A stretch of 64,000 nt of DNA from Chitinophagaceae bacterium (lineage in GTDB: Bacteria > Bacteroidota > Bacteroidia > Chitinophagales > Chitinophagaceae), in contig JADJPV010000001.1 of NCBI GenBank assembly GCA_016713085.1, forward strand, positions 930,001 through 994,000, read 5' to 3'. Below the pieces are notes generated by a model. The model searched no databases. It was not told the DNA's origin and was given only the letters and a program-made list of their open reading frames with translations. This document shows, in pieces, positions 21,327 through 31,577 of the stretch. The stretch's first letter is position 1. Every line of letters begins with the position of its first letter. The translations under genes were made by a program, and so were the position numbers.

Positions 21327-23695
21327 TTATTTTTTCTGAATAATTTTATTAATTAATCCGGATGCAGATTTTACCTGAATAATAAAGGATCCCTTTTGGA
21401 ACGTATTTAATGATGATAAAAGAACAGTGTTACTCCCTTTGAATACCTGCATTTTTTCAACTTTGATCGTTCTGCCTGTAATGTCTTTTACCATAATTTC
21501 AATTGCTTCATTCTGCGGTGCTGTTAATACAAAGCTGATGTTTGAATCAAATGGGTTTACAAGATTGCTGATTTCCAGTTGATTTGATTCCTTTGCTGAA
21601 ACATTGATGATGTTACTGAATTTCGCTCCCGCATCACCATTTGCAACCATGTTTAAACGATAATATACTTTACCTGTAACCGATGCAGGATCTGTAAATG
21701 AATACTGGCTGAAAGATGATCCATTGTTTGCACTTACTGGTACAGTTCCGATTTTTTCAAACATAACTCCATCGTTGCTTCTTTCCACTTCATAATAAGC
21801 AAGATTTGTTTCCTGTTTTGATGTCCAGCTGAGTTTGTACGTTCGTTCACGATTCTTCCATTGAAATTGGTTATTTCAGTTGCCAAAGGAATACAACTGG
21901 CAGCTGGATTTACAGTAATGGTAATAATATCAGTTGGGTTATATACAGCACATGTTGCAGAACCCAAGTTTGTAAGTGAAGAGGCAATTCTGATACGGTA
22001 TTTGTGACCGTTAGTTGCTGCTGTTGCAAGAAAACTTGGATAAGCTACGGTGTCTTTATAATCAGGTGCAACATATGTATAGGTCATTAACTGAGCTGCA
22101 GGTGCCAATGGAGCTGGCCCCCAGGTAACACCACCGTCAGTACTTCTTTCCCACTGATAATAAGAATAGTTGTTATAAAATGAAGTAACAACAACAGACA
22201 TTCTTACCTGTCCGTTCGTGCAAAATGTCGGGCTTCTGCTTGGCCTCATATTCAAACCGGGTAAACAGCTGGCAAAAGCAACATCATCCATTACCCAGTC
22301 ATTACCACCACCGCCGGGTGCATTATTTCTGATAACGATATTAGCTGATACCTGGGCTGGTCCGGTTTTAAACAGAAACCCTTTTTTTACCCATTGTCCA
22401 TTATAATCAAGATTACCTGTTGTATAATAATCAACTCCGCCAACCTGGAATGTAAGATTCGGCAATACACCGGCAGAATCATTTGTATTTGGTATGACAG
22501 GTGACATATAGTTTTTGAAATTAGCTGTACCTGACCCCCTGCCGGCTGTATCACAACTGCAACGGCGGCAGATATTCCTGAACCAGGCAGAAAATTCATA
22601 GTAAGTATCCGGGCATAATCCGTTAACTGTTTGCTGCACTGCATTATTAATTCCGTATGCGGCATTCACAACTGCCATATAGCCACCAGCTGATCCGGGA
22701 GTTACCGGAGGGTTCCCAGTAACAGGATTAACTGCATTTGTATGATCTCCAATAATATCCCACAAATTAAATAAACGTGCAGCATTTGGATAAGGAAGAA
22801 AACTGTTTGTGCTGCCTGTAGTACTTGTATTATTTGCAACGGTAAACATACTGTCATTAGGTCCTGCAGATGGGGCAGCAAATGGCTGCCATTGATAACC
22901 GGGTACAACTGTACCGGCAGCAGGGGCAGGAGATAAATTTTGTGTAGTACCTGAGCCATAGTTACCCCCATTGCCAATTATTGAATTTAACCCAACTCCA
23001 TTACAGGTTGGCAATGGAGTTGTTACCATTACTGTTAATCTGTTTAATGGACGAACAGTACTTGGCAATGTTACTTCGCGGAAAGTGTTGGCTGGTTTAT
23101 ATCTGAAAGCACCTCCCGAAATTACAAATGTATTACCGGGCAATGTGTTAACAAGCAATCTGTATGTAACCATAATAATAACAGTACCACCGTAAAAACT
23201 TGACAGGCCATTATTATAAATTCTGCACCCTGAAGCCGGAGGTAATACATCAATTGCAGCAGGTGCAGCAACGGCGTTATATGCGGCAGTTTGCCCTGCA
23301 GACTTAGTTAAACTTCCCAGGTTTACACGTAATACACCAGCGTTATATCTTGCTTCATCGTCTGCACCGGCGTCGGTTAATAAACCAGTTGGCCTTAACG
23401 GTGTACCATAATACATTCCTTCATTTGTTGAAAAACGAATAGAGTTGGCTATATAGGTTGTGCCCACAGGAATTGTATCGTTATAACGAACAAAATAAGC
23501 ACTGGCACCATTAACAGAAATAACAGCTCTGATTTCAAGCTGATTTCCATTTTCAATAATACCGCCTGTTGGCTTTGTAATATTGATATAGCTTTTACCG
23601 GTTTGTACACGCAGCTGAGCAGTTACATCATTTGTAAACAAATGTGTACACGTAATAACCAGTAATAAAGAGAAGCTGTGTAAAAATTGCTTCAT
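21327..23695 (-). CDS. T9SS-secreted adhesin-like protein, paralogue B, frameshifted
   Basis: About 789 residues from the ATG at 23695 (the frame opens nine codons earlier, without a signal-peptide-like start). Signal peptide MKQFLHSF to VTAQ. Family core as in paralogue A: VQTGKSYINITKPTGG, DTIPVGTTYIANSIRFSTNEG, WDIIGDHTN, YYEFSAWFRNICRRC, PGGGGNDWVMDDVAFASC, LNMRPSRSPTFCTNGQV, YQWERSTDGG. The C-terminus is a T9SS type A sorting domain (NLVNPFDSNISFVL to INKIIQKK). The first frame runs into noise after FNGRIVNERT; one missing base near 21853 restores RERTYKLSWTSKQETN and YYEVERSNDG. Unlike paralogue A it lacks the extra N-terminal domains. Surface or secreted role inferred. Confidence 0.85.
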
Positions 23696-24008
23696 AAGGA
23701 TCGGATTTAATAATGTTGGCAATATAAACTTACACTACTACCAAGCAATAAAAGTAATGCAGTTACCGTTGCATAACAATAAGCACAAACACCTAATTTT
23801 CCTATTGCGTAATTTGTGCATATTAATAGTAGAACATACATGCAGAACAGGGAAATACAGCAGAAAATATGAATGGGAAAATGAACAGTTATTTTCTGCC
23901 TATTACAGCTACGTAATTTCCGATGGAAATAAATAAGTGGAAACCCTATTGTTTCAAATTTTTGCAGGTGCTAAATTTGTCGCATCCAATCAATCCTAAG
24001 TAAAAATC
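23696..24008. other. Divergent intergenic region
   Basis: 313 AT-rich bases between divergent secreted protein genes. Holds the + promoter element at 23972-23979; no other structure recognised. Confidence 0.5.
23972..23979 (+). promoter_or_regulatory. -7 box (TAAATTTG) of the 24009 gene
   Basis: Exact TAnnTTTG match 29 bases before the ATG. A TTG at 23949-23951, 20 bases upstream, could serve as a weak -33 element. Confidence 0.5.
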
Positions 24009-27008
24009 ATGAAACAATTACTTTTCTCTCTGCTCTTTGCTGTTGCTTTCACAAACGTTTTTTCACAAAGCAATGCATGCGGCTCTGCTCCAACAATTTA
24101 TTCTTCCACAAGCTGCACTTCAACAAGTGGCACTTTAGTTGGCGCTTCTTATTCAGCAATTGCCGGAGCATGCGGTAGCAGTAACAATGATGTCTGGTAT
24201 AAATTTATAGCCCAGGCAGCAAGCACCACTATTTCAATTACCGGCGCTGTTGCTAACCCCCGTTTCCAGATTTACAATAATAACTGTGGAAGTTTAGGCT
24301 CAATTTATTGCAGTAGTGCTGCTTCAGGAACAGCTACAACTCTTGTAATTGGCACAGAATACCTCGTTCGTATTTATTCCACTACAAACAACTTAACCAC
24401 TTTTAATATTTGTGTACAACATGCTGCTCAGTCTACAAGAATGAAAGAAGTTTTTACGGATACAATTATAGGCCCTAACTCAGCTGGTTTTGACAGCCCC
24501 TGGGAAATTACCTATGAAGCTCAGGAAGATTCTTTATGGATTACAGAGAACAAAACATACAGAATTAGAAAAATGCATCCAAATGGTGGATCAAGAGTCA
24601 TTCTTGATTTATCTCAAACTGGAAGTTTTCCAAGTTTTCGCAGAACATTTACCAGTTCACAAAATCCCTGGCCGCAAGGAGGTATGATGGGCTTTGCCAT
24701 ACACCCGCAATTCTTAGCAGCTTCGAGCCCTCAAAATTATGTGTACGTAGCTTATGTTCGTGCCTTCGTTGGTCCCGGACCTGCGGGTGGTGTTCGCCAA
24801 ACAGCAACCAATCCAAATAATGGAGAAGCTGTTAAAGGCGATCTCTTTACTACTTTCCTTGTTCGCTTTACTTATAACACCACAACCAAAGCATTAGAAA
24901 GTCCTGTTTCATTATGCGATACTATTACGGGTAGTAACGACCATAACAGCGGCAGAATAATTATTGCACCTGTTGGCGGTACTGATTATTTATTTTATGC
25001 TGTAGGAGATATGGGAGCAGGACAGTTTTACAGTGCTGAAAGAACAATGAAGTCGCAATTGCTTAATTCTTACGAAGGAAAAATATTAAGATTTAATCTT
25101 GACAATACAGGCACAGGCACTGGCCTTGACCCATGGATACCTGATGATAATCCATTTAACAATGTGGCTCCCGTAACAGGCAAAAGTGCTGTTTGGGTAA
25201 CGGGTATCAGGAATAACCAGGGATTTGCCTATGTAAATAACAGTTTATTTGGTGCTTCACACGGGCCTTTCAGTGACGATGAAGTAAACAAAATTATATC
25301 AGGACAAAACTACGGGCATCCAAAAGTTATTGGCAAGAAAAGTGACGGAAATTATAATGGTGCCAAGGCAGCCAATCCAAGTTTTTCAGGATGGAGTAAT
25401 GAATTTTCCGGAAGTCCATTAATTACTTCCTTACCCCTTATTTCAGACGAAGCGAATGATGCAACTCCAAATTATGTAGACCCGATTTATTCCTATTTTC
25501 AGTCAAACAATGCAACAATAGTAAACATATATACTATGAATCCATCCAACTCTGGTTGGCCATCTATTGCGCCTTCCGGAATGGATGGTTATACCAATTC
25601 AAAAATACCCGGCTGGAAGAATTCATTGTTACTTGCTTCTTTAAAAAGAGGTTATTTAATGCGTATTAAACCGAATGCCGCCGGAACAGGTGTTGATCCG
25701 ATTGGCGGATCAGATACATCGTCTGTTATTAATTCACAAAACAGGTTTCGTGATATAGTTTTTGGTCCTGATGGTTTAACTATTTATGCTGTTGTTGACA
25801 GAAGCGGAAGTACATCAGGCCCAACCTCAACAACACCTGTAAACAGTGCCTGCCCGGGTTGTGTAATAAAATATACATTCAGAGGGTATAATCCCACAAC
25901 AGCAAGTCCTTTTCCAAGCACAATTCCAACAAGCATTCCTATAGATTCAAGTACATCAGCTGGCTGTGTAACAGCAACTGCCGTAACCATTAATGCAGCT
26001 AATAAAAATAATGACCTGTGGGTGCCAATAACAGGGCCCGATGGAAATATCATTGCTGAAATTGATGCGAATAATAATAATCTCGGAAATATTACCACTT
26101 CTTTTTTTACAAGAACAGGCAACCCTGTAAGAACAGCATTTTCGAATAAATATTTAAACCGCAATGTGACGATTGGAGTTCAAAACAATACGATCGTAGG
26201 TAATGTTTCAGTCCGACTGTATCTCACTGCAAAAGAGCTTGCAGATATGATTGCAACCTCCGGAAGTAATGTAACAGGAATTAATGACCTGGCAGTATAC
26301 AAAAACGCTGATGCATGTGGTACTGCAATGGCATCAATTGCAACAGGACAAACTGTTACAGGAAGATACGTGCAATCTACTTACGGTCATGCTATTCAGT
26401 TTACTGTAACTTCTTTTTCAAGTTTCTATTTCTTATCATCTACCAATACCCTTCCTTTCGATTTATTCAGCTTTACCGGAAAAGCACAGGGTGATGCAGC
26501 TCAACTTGAGTGGGTGGTAAACAATGAAGCAGATGTCGTTTCCTATACTGTACAACGCAGCCTGGATAATACAAATTTTGAAGACATTGCAACGGTTGAT
26601 GCCAAGCATTTACAGTCATCAAATATTACTTACAACTATACTGATTTTAATGCAGGCAAACTGGCATCAACAGTATATTACCGAATACACTCGAATGAAA
26701 ACAGCGGAAGCAGGAAGTTTTCTGACATCATCAATGTAAACTTTGCTTCGATGCTGGTTACAGGTGTAAGTGTATTCCCGAATCCTGTTACAGAAAAAAC
26801 AACTGTATTGATTAATGCAATAGCAGATGAAACTGCAAACCTTAAGATTATTGACAATACTGGACGAGTTATTAAAGTAATACCTGTAAATCTTGTGAAA
26901 GGTAAAAACAGTATTCAGCTTGACCTGACGAAATTTAAAACCGGTATTTACTTTATTGACATAAATGGTAAAGCCATCAGTGAAAAAGTGAAATTGATCA
27001 AGCAATAA
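24009..27008 (+). CDS. T9SS-secreted glucose/sorbosone dehydrogenase-like protein
   Basis: 999 residues. Signal peptide ends near NVFSQ. Residues about 20-140 are a small beta domain (TSGTLVGASY, NNDVWYKFIAQA, YLVRIYSTTNN) also found in paralogue A at 10073. Residues about 150-640 resemble PQQ-dependent sugar dehydrogenases: a six-bladed propeller pattern with NDHNSGRIIIAPVGG, FYAVGDMGAG, YEGKILRFNLDNTG, VWVTGIRNNQGFAY and FRDIVFGPDGLTIYAV. A central beta region follows, then a fibronectin-like domain and a T9SS type A sorting domain (VFPNPVTEKTTVLI to EKVKLIKQ). Likely an extracellular oxidoreductase or sugar-binding propeller; PQQ ligands cannot be confirmed by eye. Confidence 0.82.
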   Translation: MKQLLFSLLFAVAFTNVFSQSNACGSAPTIYSSTSCTSTSGTLVGASYSAIAGACGSSNNDVWYKFIAQAASTTISITGAVANPRFQIYNNNCGSLGSIYCSSAASGTATTLVIGTEYLVRIYSTTNNLTTFNICVQHAAQSTRMKEVFTDTIIGPNSAGFDSPWEITYEAQEDSLWITENKTYRIRKMHPNGGSRVILDLSQTGSFPSFRRTFTSSQNPWPQGGMMGFAIHPQFLAASSPQNYVYVAYVRAFVGPGPAGGVRQTATNPNNGEAVKGDLFTTFLVRFTYNTTTKALESPVSLCDTITGSNDHNSGRIIIAPVGGTDYLFYAVGDMGAGQFYSAERTMKSQLLNSYEGKILRFNLDNTGTGTGLDPWIPDDNPFNNVAPVTGKSAVWVTGIRNNQGFAYVNNSLFGASHGPFSDDEVNKIISGQNYGHPKVIGKKSDGNYNGAKAANPSFSGWSNEFSGSPLITSLPLISDEANDATPNYVDPIYSYFQSNNATIVNIYTMNPSNSGWPSIAPSGMDGYTNSKIPGWKNSLLLASLKRGYLMRIKPNAAGTGVDPIGGSDTSSVINSQNRFRDIVFGPDGLTIYAVVDRSGSTSGPTSTTPVNSACPGCVIKYTFRGYNPTTASPFPSTIPTSIPIDSSTSAGCVTATAVTINAANKNNDLWVPITGPDGNIIAEIDANNNNLGNITTSFFTRTGNPVRTAFSNKYLNRNVTIGVQNNTIVGNVSVRLYLTAKELADMIATSGSNVTGINDLAVYKNADACGTAMASIATGQTVTGRYVQSTYGHAIQFTVTSFSSFYFLSSTNTLPFDLFSFTGKAQGDAAQLEWVVNNEADVVSYTVQRSLDNTNFEDIATVDAKHLQSSNITYNYTDFNAGKLASTVYYRIHSNENSGSRKFSDIINVNFASMLVTGVSVFPNPVTEKTTVLINAIADETANLKIIDNTGRVIKVIPVNLVKGKNSIQLDLTKFKTGIYFIDINGKAISEKVKLIKQ

Positions 27009-27025
27009 TAGTCTGTTAAATCATA

Positions 27026-27055
27026 AAACCCCTGCCTGCAATGGCAGGGGTTTTG
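27026..27055 (+). terminator. Intrinsic terminator of the dehydrogenase-like gene
   Basis: Twelve-base stem (AAAACCCCTGCC / GGCAGGGGTTTT), six-base loop, T-rich 3' side. Confidence 0.88.
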
Positions 27056-27080
27056 CTTTTTGTACCCTAAAACCATCCTT

Positions 27081-27311
27081 ATGAAAAAGGCATTTATCCC
27101 GGCTTCTTTTTTGTCGAAAGCAATGGGAACAAAAATCTCAGTTATTCAAAATGAAAATCAAATATTCCTGATCCGTGAAGAAGGAAAACCGGAAAACGTT
27201 TCAAGATTATACCGCTTATTCTTTGATGGGGAAAAATTAAACCCAAATGAGGCAATTAATACAGAACAGCCACCACCATCTGAACCGGATTACTACAACA
27301 GTTACGAATAA
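27081..27311 (+). CDS. Small hypothetical protein
   Basis: 76 residues from the ATG at 27081; a TTG at 27060 would overlap the upstream terminator region. Sequence MKKAFIPASFLSKAMGTKISVIQN has no signal peptide; the C-terminus is proline- and acid-rich (EQPPPSEPDYYNSYE). No family recognised. It sits alone between two terminators, so it should have its own promoter, but no clean -7 box was found. Coding status rests on the open frame, ATG and lack of competing frames. Confidence 0.5.
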   Translation: MKKAFIPASFLSKAMGTKISVIQNENQIFLIREEGKPENVSRLYRLFFDGEKLNPNEAINTEQPPPSEPDYYNSYE

Positions 27312-27349
27312 ATAGAAAGGAGAAGCAAATGCTTCTCCTTTCTATTTAT
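27308..27349. terminator. Bidirectional terminator, 19-bp perfect stem
   Basis: Arms 27308-27326 and 27331-27349 are perfectly complementary with an AAAT loop. It overlaps the TAA of the small gene and lies 16 bases from the convergent fumC stop, so it serves both. Confidence 0.85.
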
Positions 27350-27364
27350 CAATCTGCAATTGGA

Positions 27365-28762
27365 TTATATTTTACCAACCATGTTTGCCGGCACCACCCA
27401 TTCATCAAACTGCTCCGGAGTAACATAGCCAAGCTTCACTGCCATTTCTTTCAAAGTTGTTCCCTGCTTATGTGCTTTTTGTGCAATTTCCGCAGCTTTG
27501 TAATATCCAATTTTTGTATTGAGTGCTGTAACAAGCATCAATGAGTTTTCTACATGCTTCCTGATATTAGCTTCAATGGGTTCAATACCTACCGCACATT
27601 TATCATTAAAGCTTACACATCCATCTCCAATTAATCTTGCACTGTGTAAAAAATTATAGATCATTACGGGCTTAAATACATTCAATTCAAAATGCCCCAT
27701 TGAACCGCCGATATTAATTGATACATCATTACCCATTACCTGTGCAGCTATCATAGTAACTGCTTCACATTGAGTTGGGTTTACTTTACCCGGCATAATT
27801 GATGATCCCGGCTCATTGTCAGGAATAAAAATTTCACCAATACCACTTCTTGGTCCGCTGCTGAGCATACGGATATCATTGGCTATTTTCATTAAACTTA
27901 CAGCTACTGTTTTCAATGCACCATGCGCTTCAACAATAGCATCATGTGCAGCAAGCGCTTCAAATTTATTATCGGCTGTTTTAAAAGGAAGCTTGGTGAG
28001 TTTGGCAATATGCTTTGCTACATTTACATCATACCCTGGAGGTGTGTTGATACCAGTACCAACTGCTGTGCCACCCAATGCCAGTTCACTTAAATGAGCC
28101 AGTGTGTTTTTAATTGCTTTCAATCCGTGATCAAGTTGAGAAACATAACCGCTGAACTCCTGCCCCAATGTAAGCGGTGTTGCATCCATAAAATGGGTGC
28201 GGCCAATCTTTACAACTTTCTTAAATGCTTTCGCTTTTTTATCTAATGTGTTCCGGAGTTTTTCAATTCCGGGAATTGTTGTTTCTACAATAATTTTATA
28301 CGCTGCAATATGCATGGCAGTAGGAAACGTATCGTTACTGCTTTGCGATTTATTTACATCATCATTCGGATGAAGATATTTTTCATAATCACTTAATTTT
28401 CCGCCATTCAGCACATGGCCACGGTAAGCAACCACTTCATTCACATTCATATTGCTTTGTGTACCGCTTCCTGTTTGCCAAACAACCAATGGAAAATATT
28501 CATCCAGTTTCCCCTCTAAAATTTCTTTACATACTTTGCCAATCAGAACTGCCTTCTTTTTTGGCAACACACCTGCTTCATTATTAGTGATTGCAGCCGC
28601 ATGCTTTAAGTAAGCAAATGCCCGGATAATTTCTTTTGGCATACGGTTGATGTCCTGTGCAATTTTAAAATTGTCGATACTCCGCTGGGTTTGTGCCCCG
28701 TAATAAGCACTAACTGGCACTTTTACTTCACCCATGGTATCTTTTTCAATCCTGTACTCCAT
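27365..28762 (-). CDS. fumC: Class II fumarate hydratase
   Basis: 465 residues from the ATG at 28762 (the frame opens 12 codons earlier). Converts fumarate and L-malate in the TCA cycle, cytoplasmic homotetramer, no iron-sulfur cluster. Signature GSSIMPGKVNP, plus TGSGTQSNMNVNEV, GRTHFMDATPLTLGQE and the active-site SSNDTFPTAMH region. Length is standard. Its own -7 box lies 34 bases upstream. No sign of cotranscribed genes. Confidence 0.96.
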   Translation of the reverse strand: MEYRIEKDTMGEVKVPVSAYYGAQTQRSIDNFKIAQDINRMPKEIIRAFAYLKHAAAITNNEAGVLPKKKAVLIGKVCKEILEGKLDEYFPLVVWQTGSGTQSNMNVNEVVAYRGHVLNGGKLSDYEKYLHPNDDVNKSQSSNDTFPTAMHIAAYKIIVETTIPGIEKLRNTLDKKAKAFKKVVKIGRTHFMDATPLTLGQEFSGYVSQLDHGLKAIKNTLAHLSELALGGTAVGTGINTPPGYDVNVAKHIAKLTKLPFKTADNKFEALAAHDAIVEAHGALKTVAVSLMKIANDIRMLSSGPRSGIGEIFIPDNEPGSSIMPGKVNPTQCEAVTMIAAQVMGNDVSINIGGSMGHFELNVFKPVMIYNFLHSARLIGDGCVSFNDKCAVGIEPIEANIRKHVENSLMLVTALNTKIGYYKAAEIAQKAHKQGTTLKEMAVKLGYVTPEQFDEWVVPANMVGKI

Positions 28763-28795
28763 ACTATTTGATTTTAGAAATTTTATAAATTGCCG

Positions 28796-28803
28796 CAAAG
28801 TTA
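28796..28803 (-). promoter_or_regulatory. -7 box (TAACTTTG) of fumC
   Basis: Exact TAnnTTTG match on the - strand, 33 bases before the fumC ATG, in the 85-base divergent gap. Confidence 0.55.
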
Positions 28804-28847
28804 GGCGTTAACTGAGTTTGATTTCCTATTTTGAGTTATCAATTAAT

Positions 28848-30266
28848 ATGATGAAACTCATACTTTGTCTTCTCGTCCTTTCTGCCAGGGTCCTCCTTGT
28901 TACCGGGCAATCAAAGCAACCCCTTCCAACAAAGCAGCAACTGGCCTGGCACAACTCAGAGTATTATCTCTTTACACATTTCGGCCCCAATACATTTACT
29001 GATAAAGAATGGGGGCATGGTGATGAGCCGGAAGATATTTTCAACCCAACAGAACTGGATTGCCGCCAATGGTGCCGCATTGCCAAAGCTGCAGGTGCTA
29101 CCGGTATTATCATCACTGCCAAACACCATGATGGATTTTGTTTATGGCCCAGTAAATATTCCAAGCATACCGTTCGTGAAAGCAAATGGAAGAATGGAAA
29201 GGGAGATGTGTTGAAAGAATTATCCAAAGCCTGCAAAGAATATGGGCTGAAGTTTGGCGTATACATTTCACCTTGGGACAGGAACCATCCTGATTACGGA
29301 ACTGAAAAATACAACACTGTTTTTGTGAACATGATGAAAGAATTATTCACCAGCTACGGACCCATTACTGAGCTGTGGTGGGATGGTGCAAATGGCGAAG
29401 GTCCGAATGGAAAGAAACAGGTGTACGACTGGAAACGCTTTAAAGAAACCGTACGCAAACTTTCTCCAACTACTGTTGTCTTCAGTGATATAGGACCGGA
29501 TATCCGCTGGGTGGGAAATGAAAAAGGTATTGCCGGTACCACCAACTGGAACACTTTAAACATTGAAGGTTTTACACCCGGAGCAGGTGCACCATCAACT
29601 GATACGCTCAATACAGGCAACATGAATGGTACAAGCTGGATACCGGCTGAGTGTGATGTAAGCATCAGGCCCGGATGGTTTTATCATTCAACTGAAGATG
29701 ATAAAGTAAAAACTCCTGAACAATTATTTGAGTTGTATTTAAAATCAGTTGGTCGGGGTGCAAATTTATTACTGAATGTTCCTCCCGACAGAAGAGGGTT
29801 GATTCATGTCACTGATTCATCTGCATTAGTTGGCTTTAAAAATCTGCGTGACGAAAGCTTTCAACATAACCTCTCGTTAACAGCAAGAGGCGAGCTCCAT
29901 TACAAAGGAATTGTATATCAGAATAGCAAACTGGTTGATGGAAAAACAATCACAGCCGAATCATTTCCTGATTATCATCAAGGAGTTTTCTGGATTAAAT
30001 TTAAACAGGAAGAAAAAATTAACTGTATTGTGCTGAAAGAGCCAATTGAAAAAGGGCAGCAGATAAAGAAAATAAAAATTTCATTGATCAATGGCTCAGA
30101 GCAGGTGAAAGAATTTCAATTGACAACAGTTGGGCACAAACGTATTCTTACATTTCCAGCTCAGTATATCAGCGGAATAAGAGTTGAATTTGAAGATGCA
30201 AAAGCCTCTCCTTTTTTAAGTGAAGTTGAAAGTTACCTGATTGATGAAAGGCTGATTGAGAAATAA
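28848..30266 (+). CDS. Secreted GH29 alpha-L-fucosidase
   Basis: 472 residues, ATG at 28848 (or 28851). Signal peptide MMKLILCLLVLSA to VTGQ; no lipobox or T9SS domain, so probably periplasmic. GH29 features in order: HFGPNTFTDKEWGHGDE, AGATGIIITAKHHDGFCLWPS, FGVYISPWDRN and the nucleophile Asp in ITELWWDGANGEG; a C-terminal beta-sandwich (F5/8-like) follows. Known members release L-fucose from glycans by a retaining mechanism. The acid/base residue is poorly conserved in this family and was not assigned. Alone between fumC and a convergent crotonase; no fucose-use genes nearby. Confidence 0.92.
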   Translation: MMKLILCLLVLSARVLLVTGQSKQPLPTKQQLAWHNSEYYLFTHFGPNTFTDKEWGHGDEPEDIFNPTELDCRQWCRIAKAAGATGIIITAKHHDGFCLWPSKYSKHTVRESKWKNGKGDVLKELSKACKEYGLKFGVYISPWDRNHPDYGTEKYNTVFVNMMKELFTSYGPITELWWDGANGEGPNGKKQVYDWKRFKETVRKLSPTTVVFSDIGPDIRWVGNEKGIAGTTNWNTLNIEGFTPGAGAPSTDTLNTGNMNGTSWIPAECDVSIRPGWFYHSTEDDKVKTPEQLFELYLKSVGRGANLLLNVPPDRRGLIHVTDSSALVGFKNLRDESFQHNLSLTARGELHYKGIVYQNSKLVDGKTITAESFPDYHQGVFWIKFKQEEKINCIVLKEPIEKGQQIKKIKISLINGSEQVKEFQLTTVGHKRILTFPAQYISGIRVEFEDAKASPFLSEVESYLIDERLIEK

Positions 30267-30287
30267 TGCTGTGGCCGGAAATTTAAT

Positions 30288-31067
30288 TTACTGATTGAAG
30301 TTTGCTTTTCTCTTTTCAAGGAAGGCTCCAACTCCTTCTTTCATTTCATCTGTACCAAAACAATCGCCGAATAATTTTGCTTCGGCGGCAAAACCATCCT
30401 GCGCCTTATCAAAATGTGCATTTACTGCCGCAATTACTTTTGCAACTGCATTAGGGCCCTTTGTCATAATTACCTGTAAAATTTCTTTGGTATGTTCAAG
30501 TAATGTATCAGCATCAGTTACATGATTCACCAGGCCAAGTTGCTTTGCTTCTTTTGCATCAATCACATTTGCCGTCATCATCAGTTCCATTGCTTTCCCT
30601 TTACCAACCAATTGTGTTAAACGCTGTGTGCCGCCATAACCGGGAATCAAACCAAGATTAACTTCCGGTTGCCCAAATTTTGCATTTTCACTTGCCAAAC
30701 GGAAATGACAACTCATTGCCAGTTCACAACCACCACCCAAGGCAAAACCATTTACCGCTGCAACAATTGGCTTGGGCGACTGTTCAATTTTATCAAACAC
30801 CATCTCCTGCCCTTTTCTTGCAAGATCTTCACCTCCTCCTGCATCCAGAGTAAGAAACTCTGTAATGTCTGCACCTGCAACAAATGCTTTTGGGCCGGCA
30901 CCTGTTATAATAGCACATTTAATATTTGCATTGTTATACACTTCATCTATAGCCTGCGACAACTCTTCAATAACAATTTTATTCAATGCATTGAGTTTAT
31001 CGGGCCGATTGATGGTTATGATAAAAATTCCATCTTCAAGCGATGTAAGTAATGTTTGAAAAGCCAT
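30288..31067 (-). CDS. Enoyl-CoA hydratase / crotonase family protein
   Basis: 259 residues, full length. Hydrates 2-enoyl-CoA to 3-hydroxyacyl-CoA (beta-oxidation or butyrate-type pathways). Oxyanion-hole segments KAFVAGADITEF and NGFALGGGCELAMSCHFRLA, catalytic Glu region FGQPEVNLGLIPGYGGTQRL, C-terminal FLEKRKANF. Lies 24 bases after the B12-binding gene on the same strand, so cotranscription is likely. The exact acyl substrate cannot be assigned from sequence. Confidence 0.92.
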   Translation of the reverse strand: MAFQTLLTSLEDGIFIITINRPDKLNALNKIVIEELSQAIDEVYNNANIKCAIITGAGPKAFVAGADITEFLTLDAGGGEDLARKGQEMVFDKIEQSPKPIVAAVNGFALGGGCELAMSCHFRLASENAKFGQPEVNLGLIPGYGGTQRLTQLVGKGKAMELMMTANVIDAKEAKQLGLVNHVTDADTLLEHTKEILQVIMTKGPNAVAKVIAAVNAHFDKAQDGFAAEAKLFGDCFGTDEMKEGVGAFLEKRKANFNQ

Positions 31068-31091
31068 GTTGAAATAAATTTAAAATAAACC

Positions 31092-31499
31092 TCAAAAATT
31101 GCGGTTGGTTTTTACCCAATCTGAAATAAAGTCAGCTATCTCGTGTGTATTAGCACCGGGGTGAAATAATTTTCCAACACCCATTTCGCTTAATGATGCA
31201 ATATCTGCCTCAGGAATTATTCCTCCTCCGGTAAGCAACACATCATCCATTTTTTTTTCCTTCATTAATTGAAGAATTTTTGGGAACACCGTCATATGTG
31301 CACCGCTCAAGATACTTACACCAATAGCATCAACATCTTCCTGTAATGCCGCATTCACAACCATTTCAGGAGTTTGACGGAGTCCGGTATAAATTACTTC
31401 CATTCCTGCATCACGCAATGCCGTAGCAATTACTTTAGCGCCACGGTCGTGGCCATCCAATCCAACTTTAGCAACTAAAACTCTGATGGGTCTGTTCAT
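31092..31499 (-). CDS. Stand-alone cobalamin-binding domain protein (methylmalonyl-CoA mutase C-terminal type)
   Basis: 135 residues. Complete B12-binding Rossmann domain: VGLDGHDRGAKVIA with the cobalt-ligand His, SILSGAHMTVFP, and LLTGGGIIPEAD for the nucleotide tail. It equals the C-terminal domain of methylmalonyl-CoA mutase or the small subunit of split acyl-CoA mutases. No large substrate-binding subunit lies in the window. Upstream partner of the crotonase gene, suggesting an acyl-CoA role. Confidence 0.9.
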   Translation of the reverse strand: MNRPIRVLVAKVGLDGHDRGAKVIATALRDAGMEVIYTGLRQTPEMVVNAALQEDVDAIGVSILSGAHMTVFPKILQLMKEKKMDDVLLTGGGIIPEADIASLSEMGVGKLFHPGANTHEIADFISDWVKTNRNF

Positions 31500-31577
31500 A
31501 CGGTAATCTTATACTGTAAAAATAAAGAATACTGTGCTCTGCAAAGCTGATAAACATAAATAAAGATTATCCCTGAA

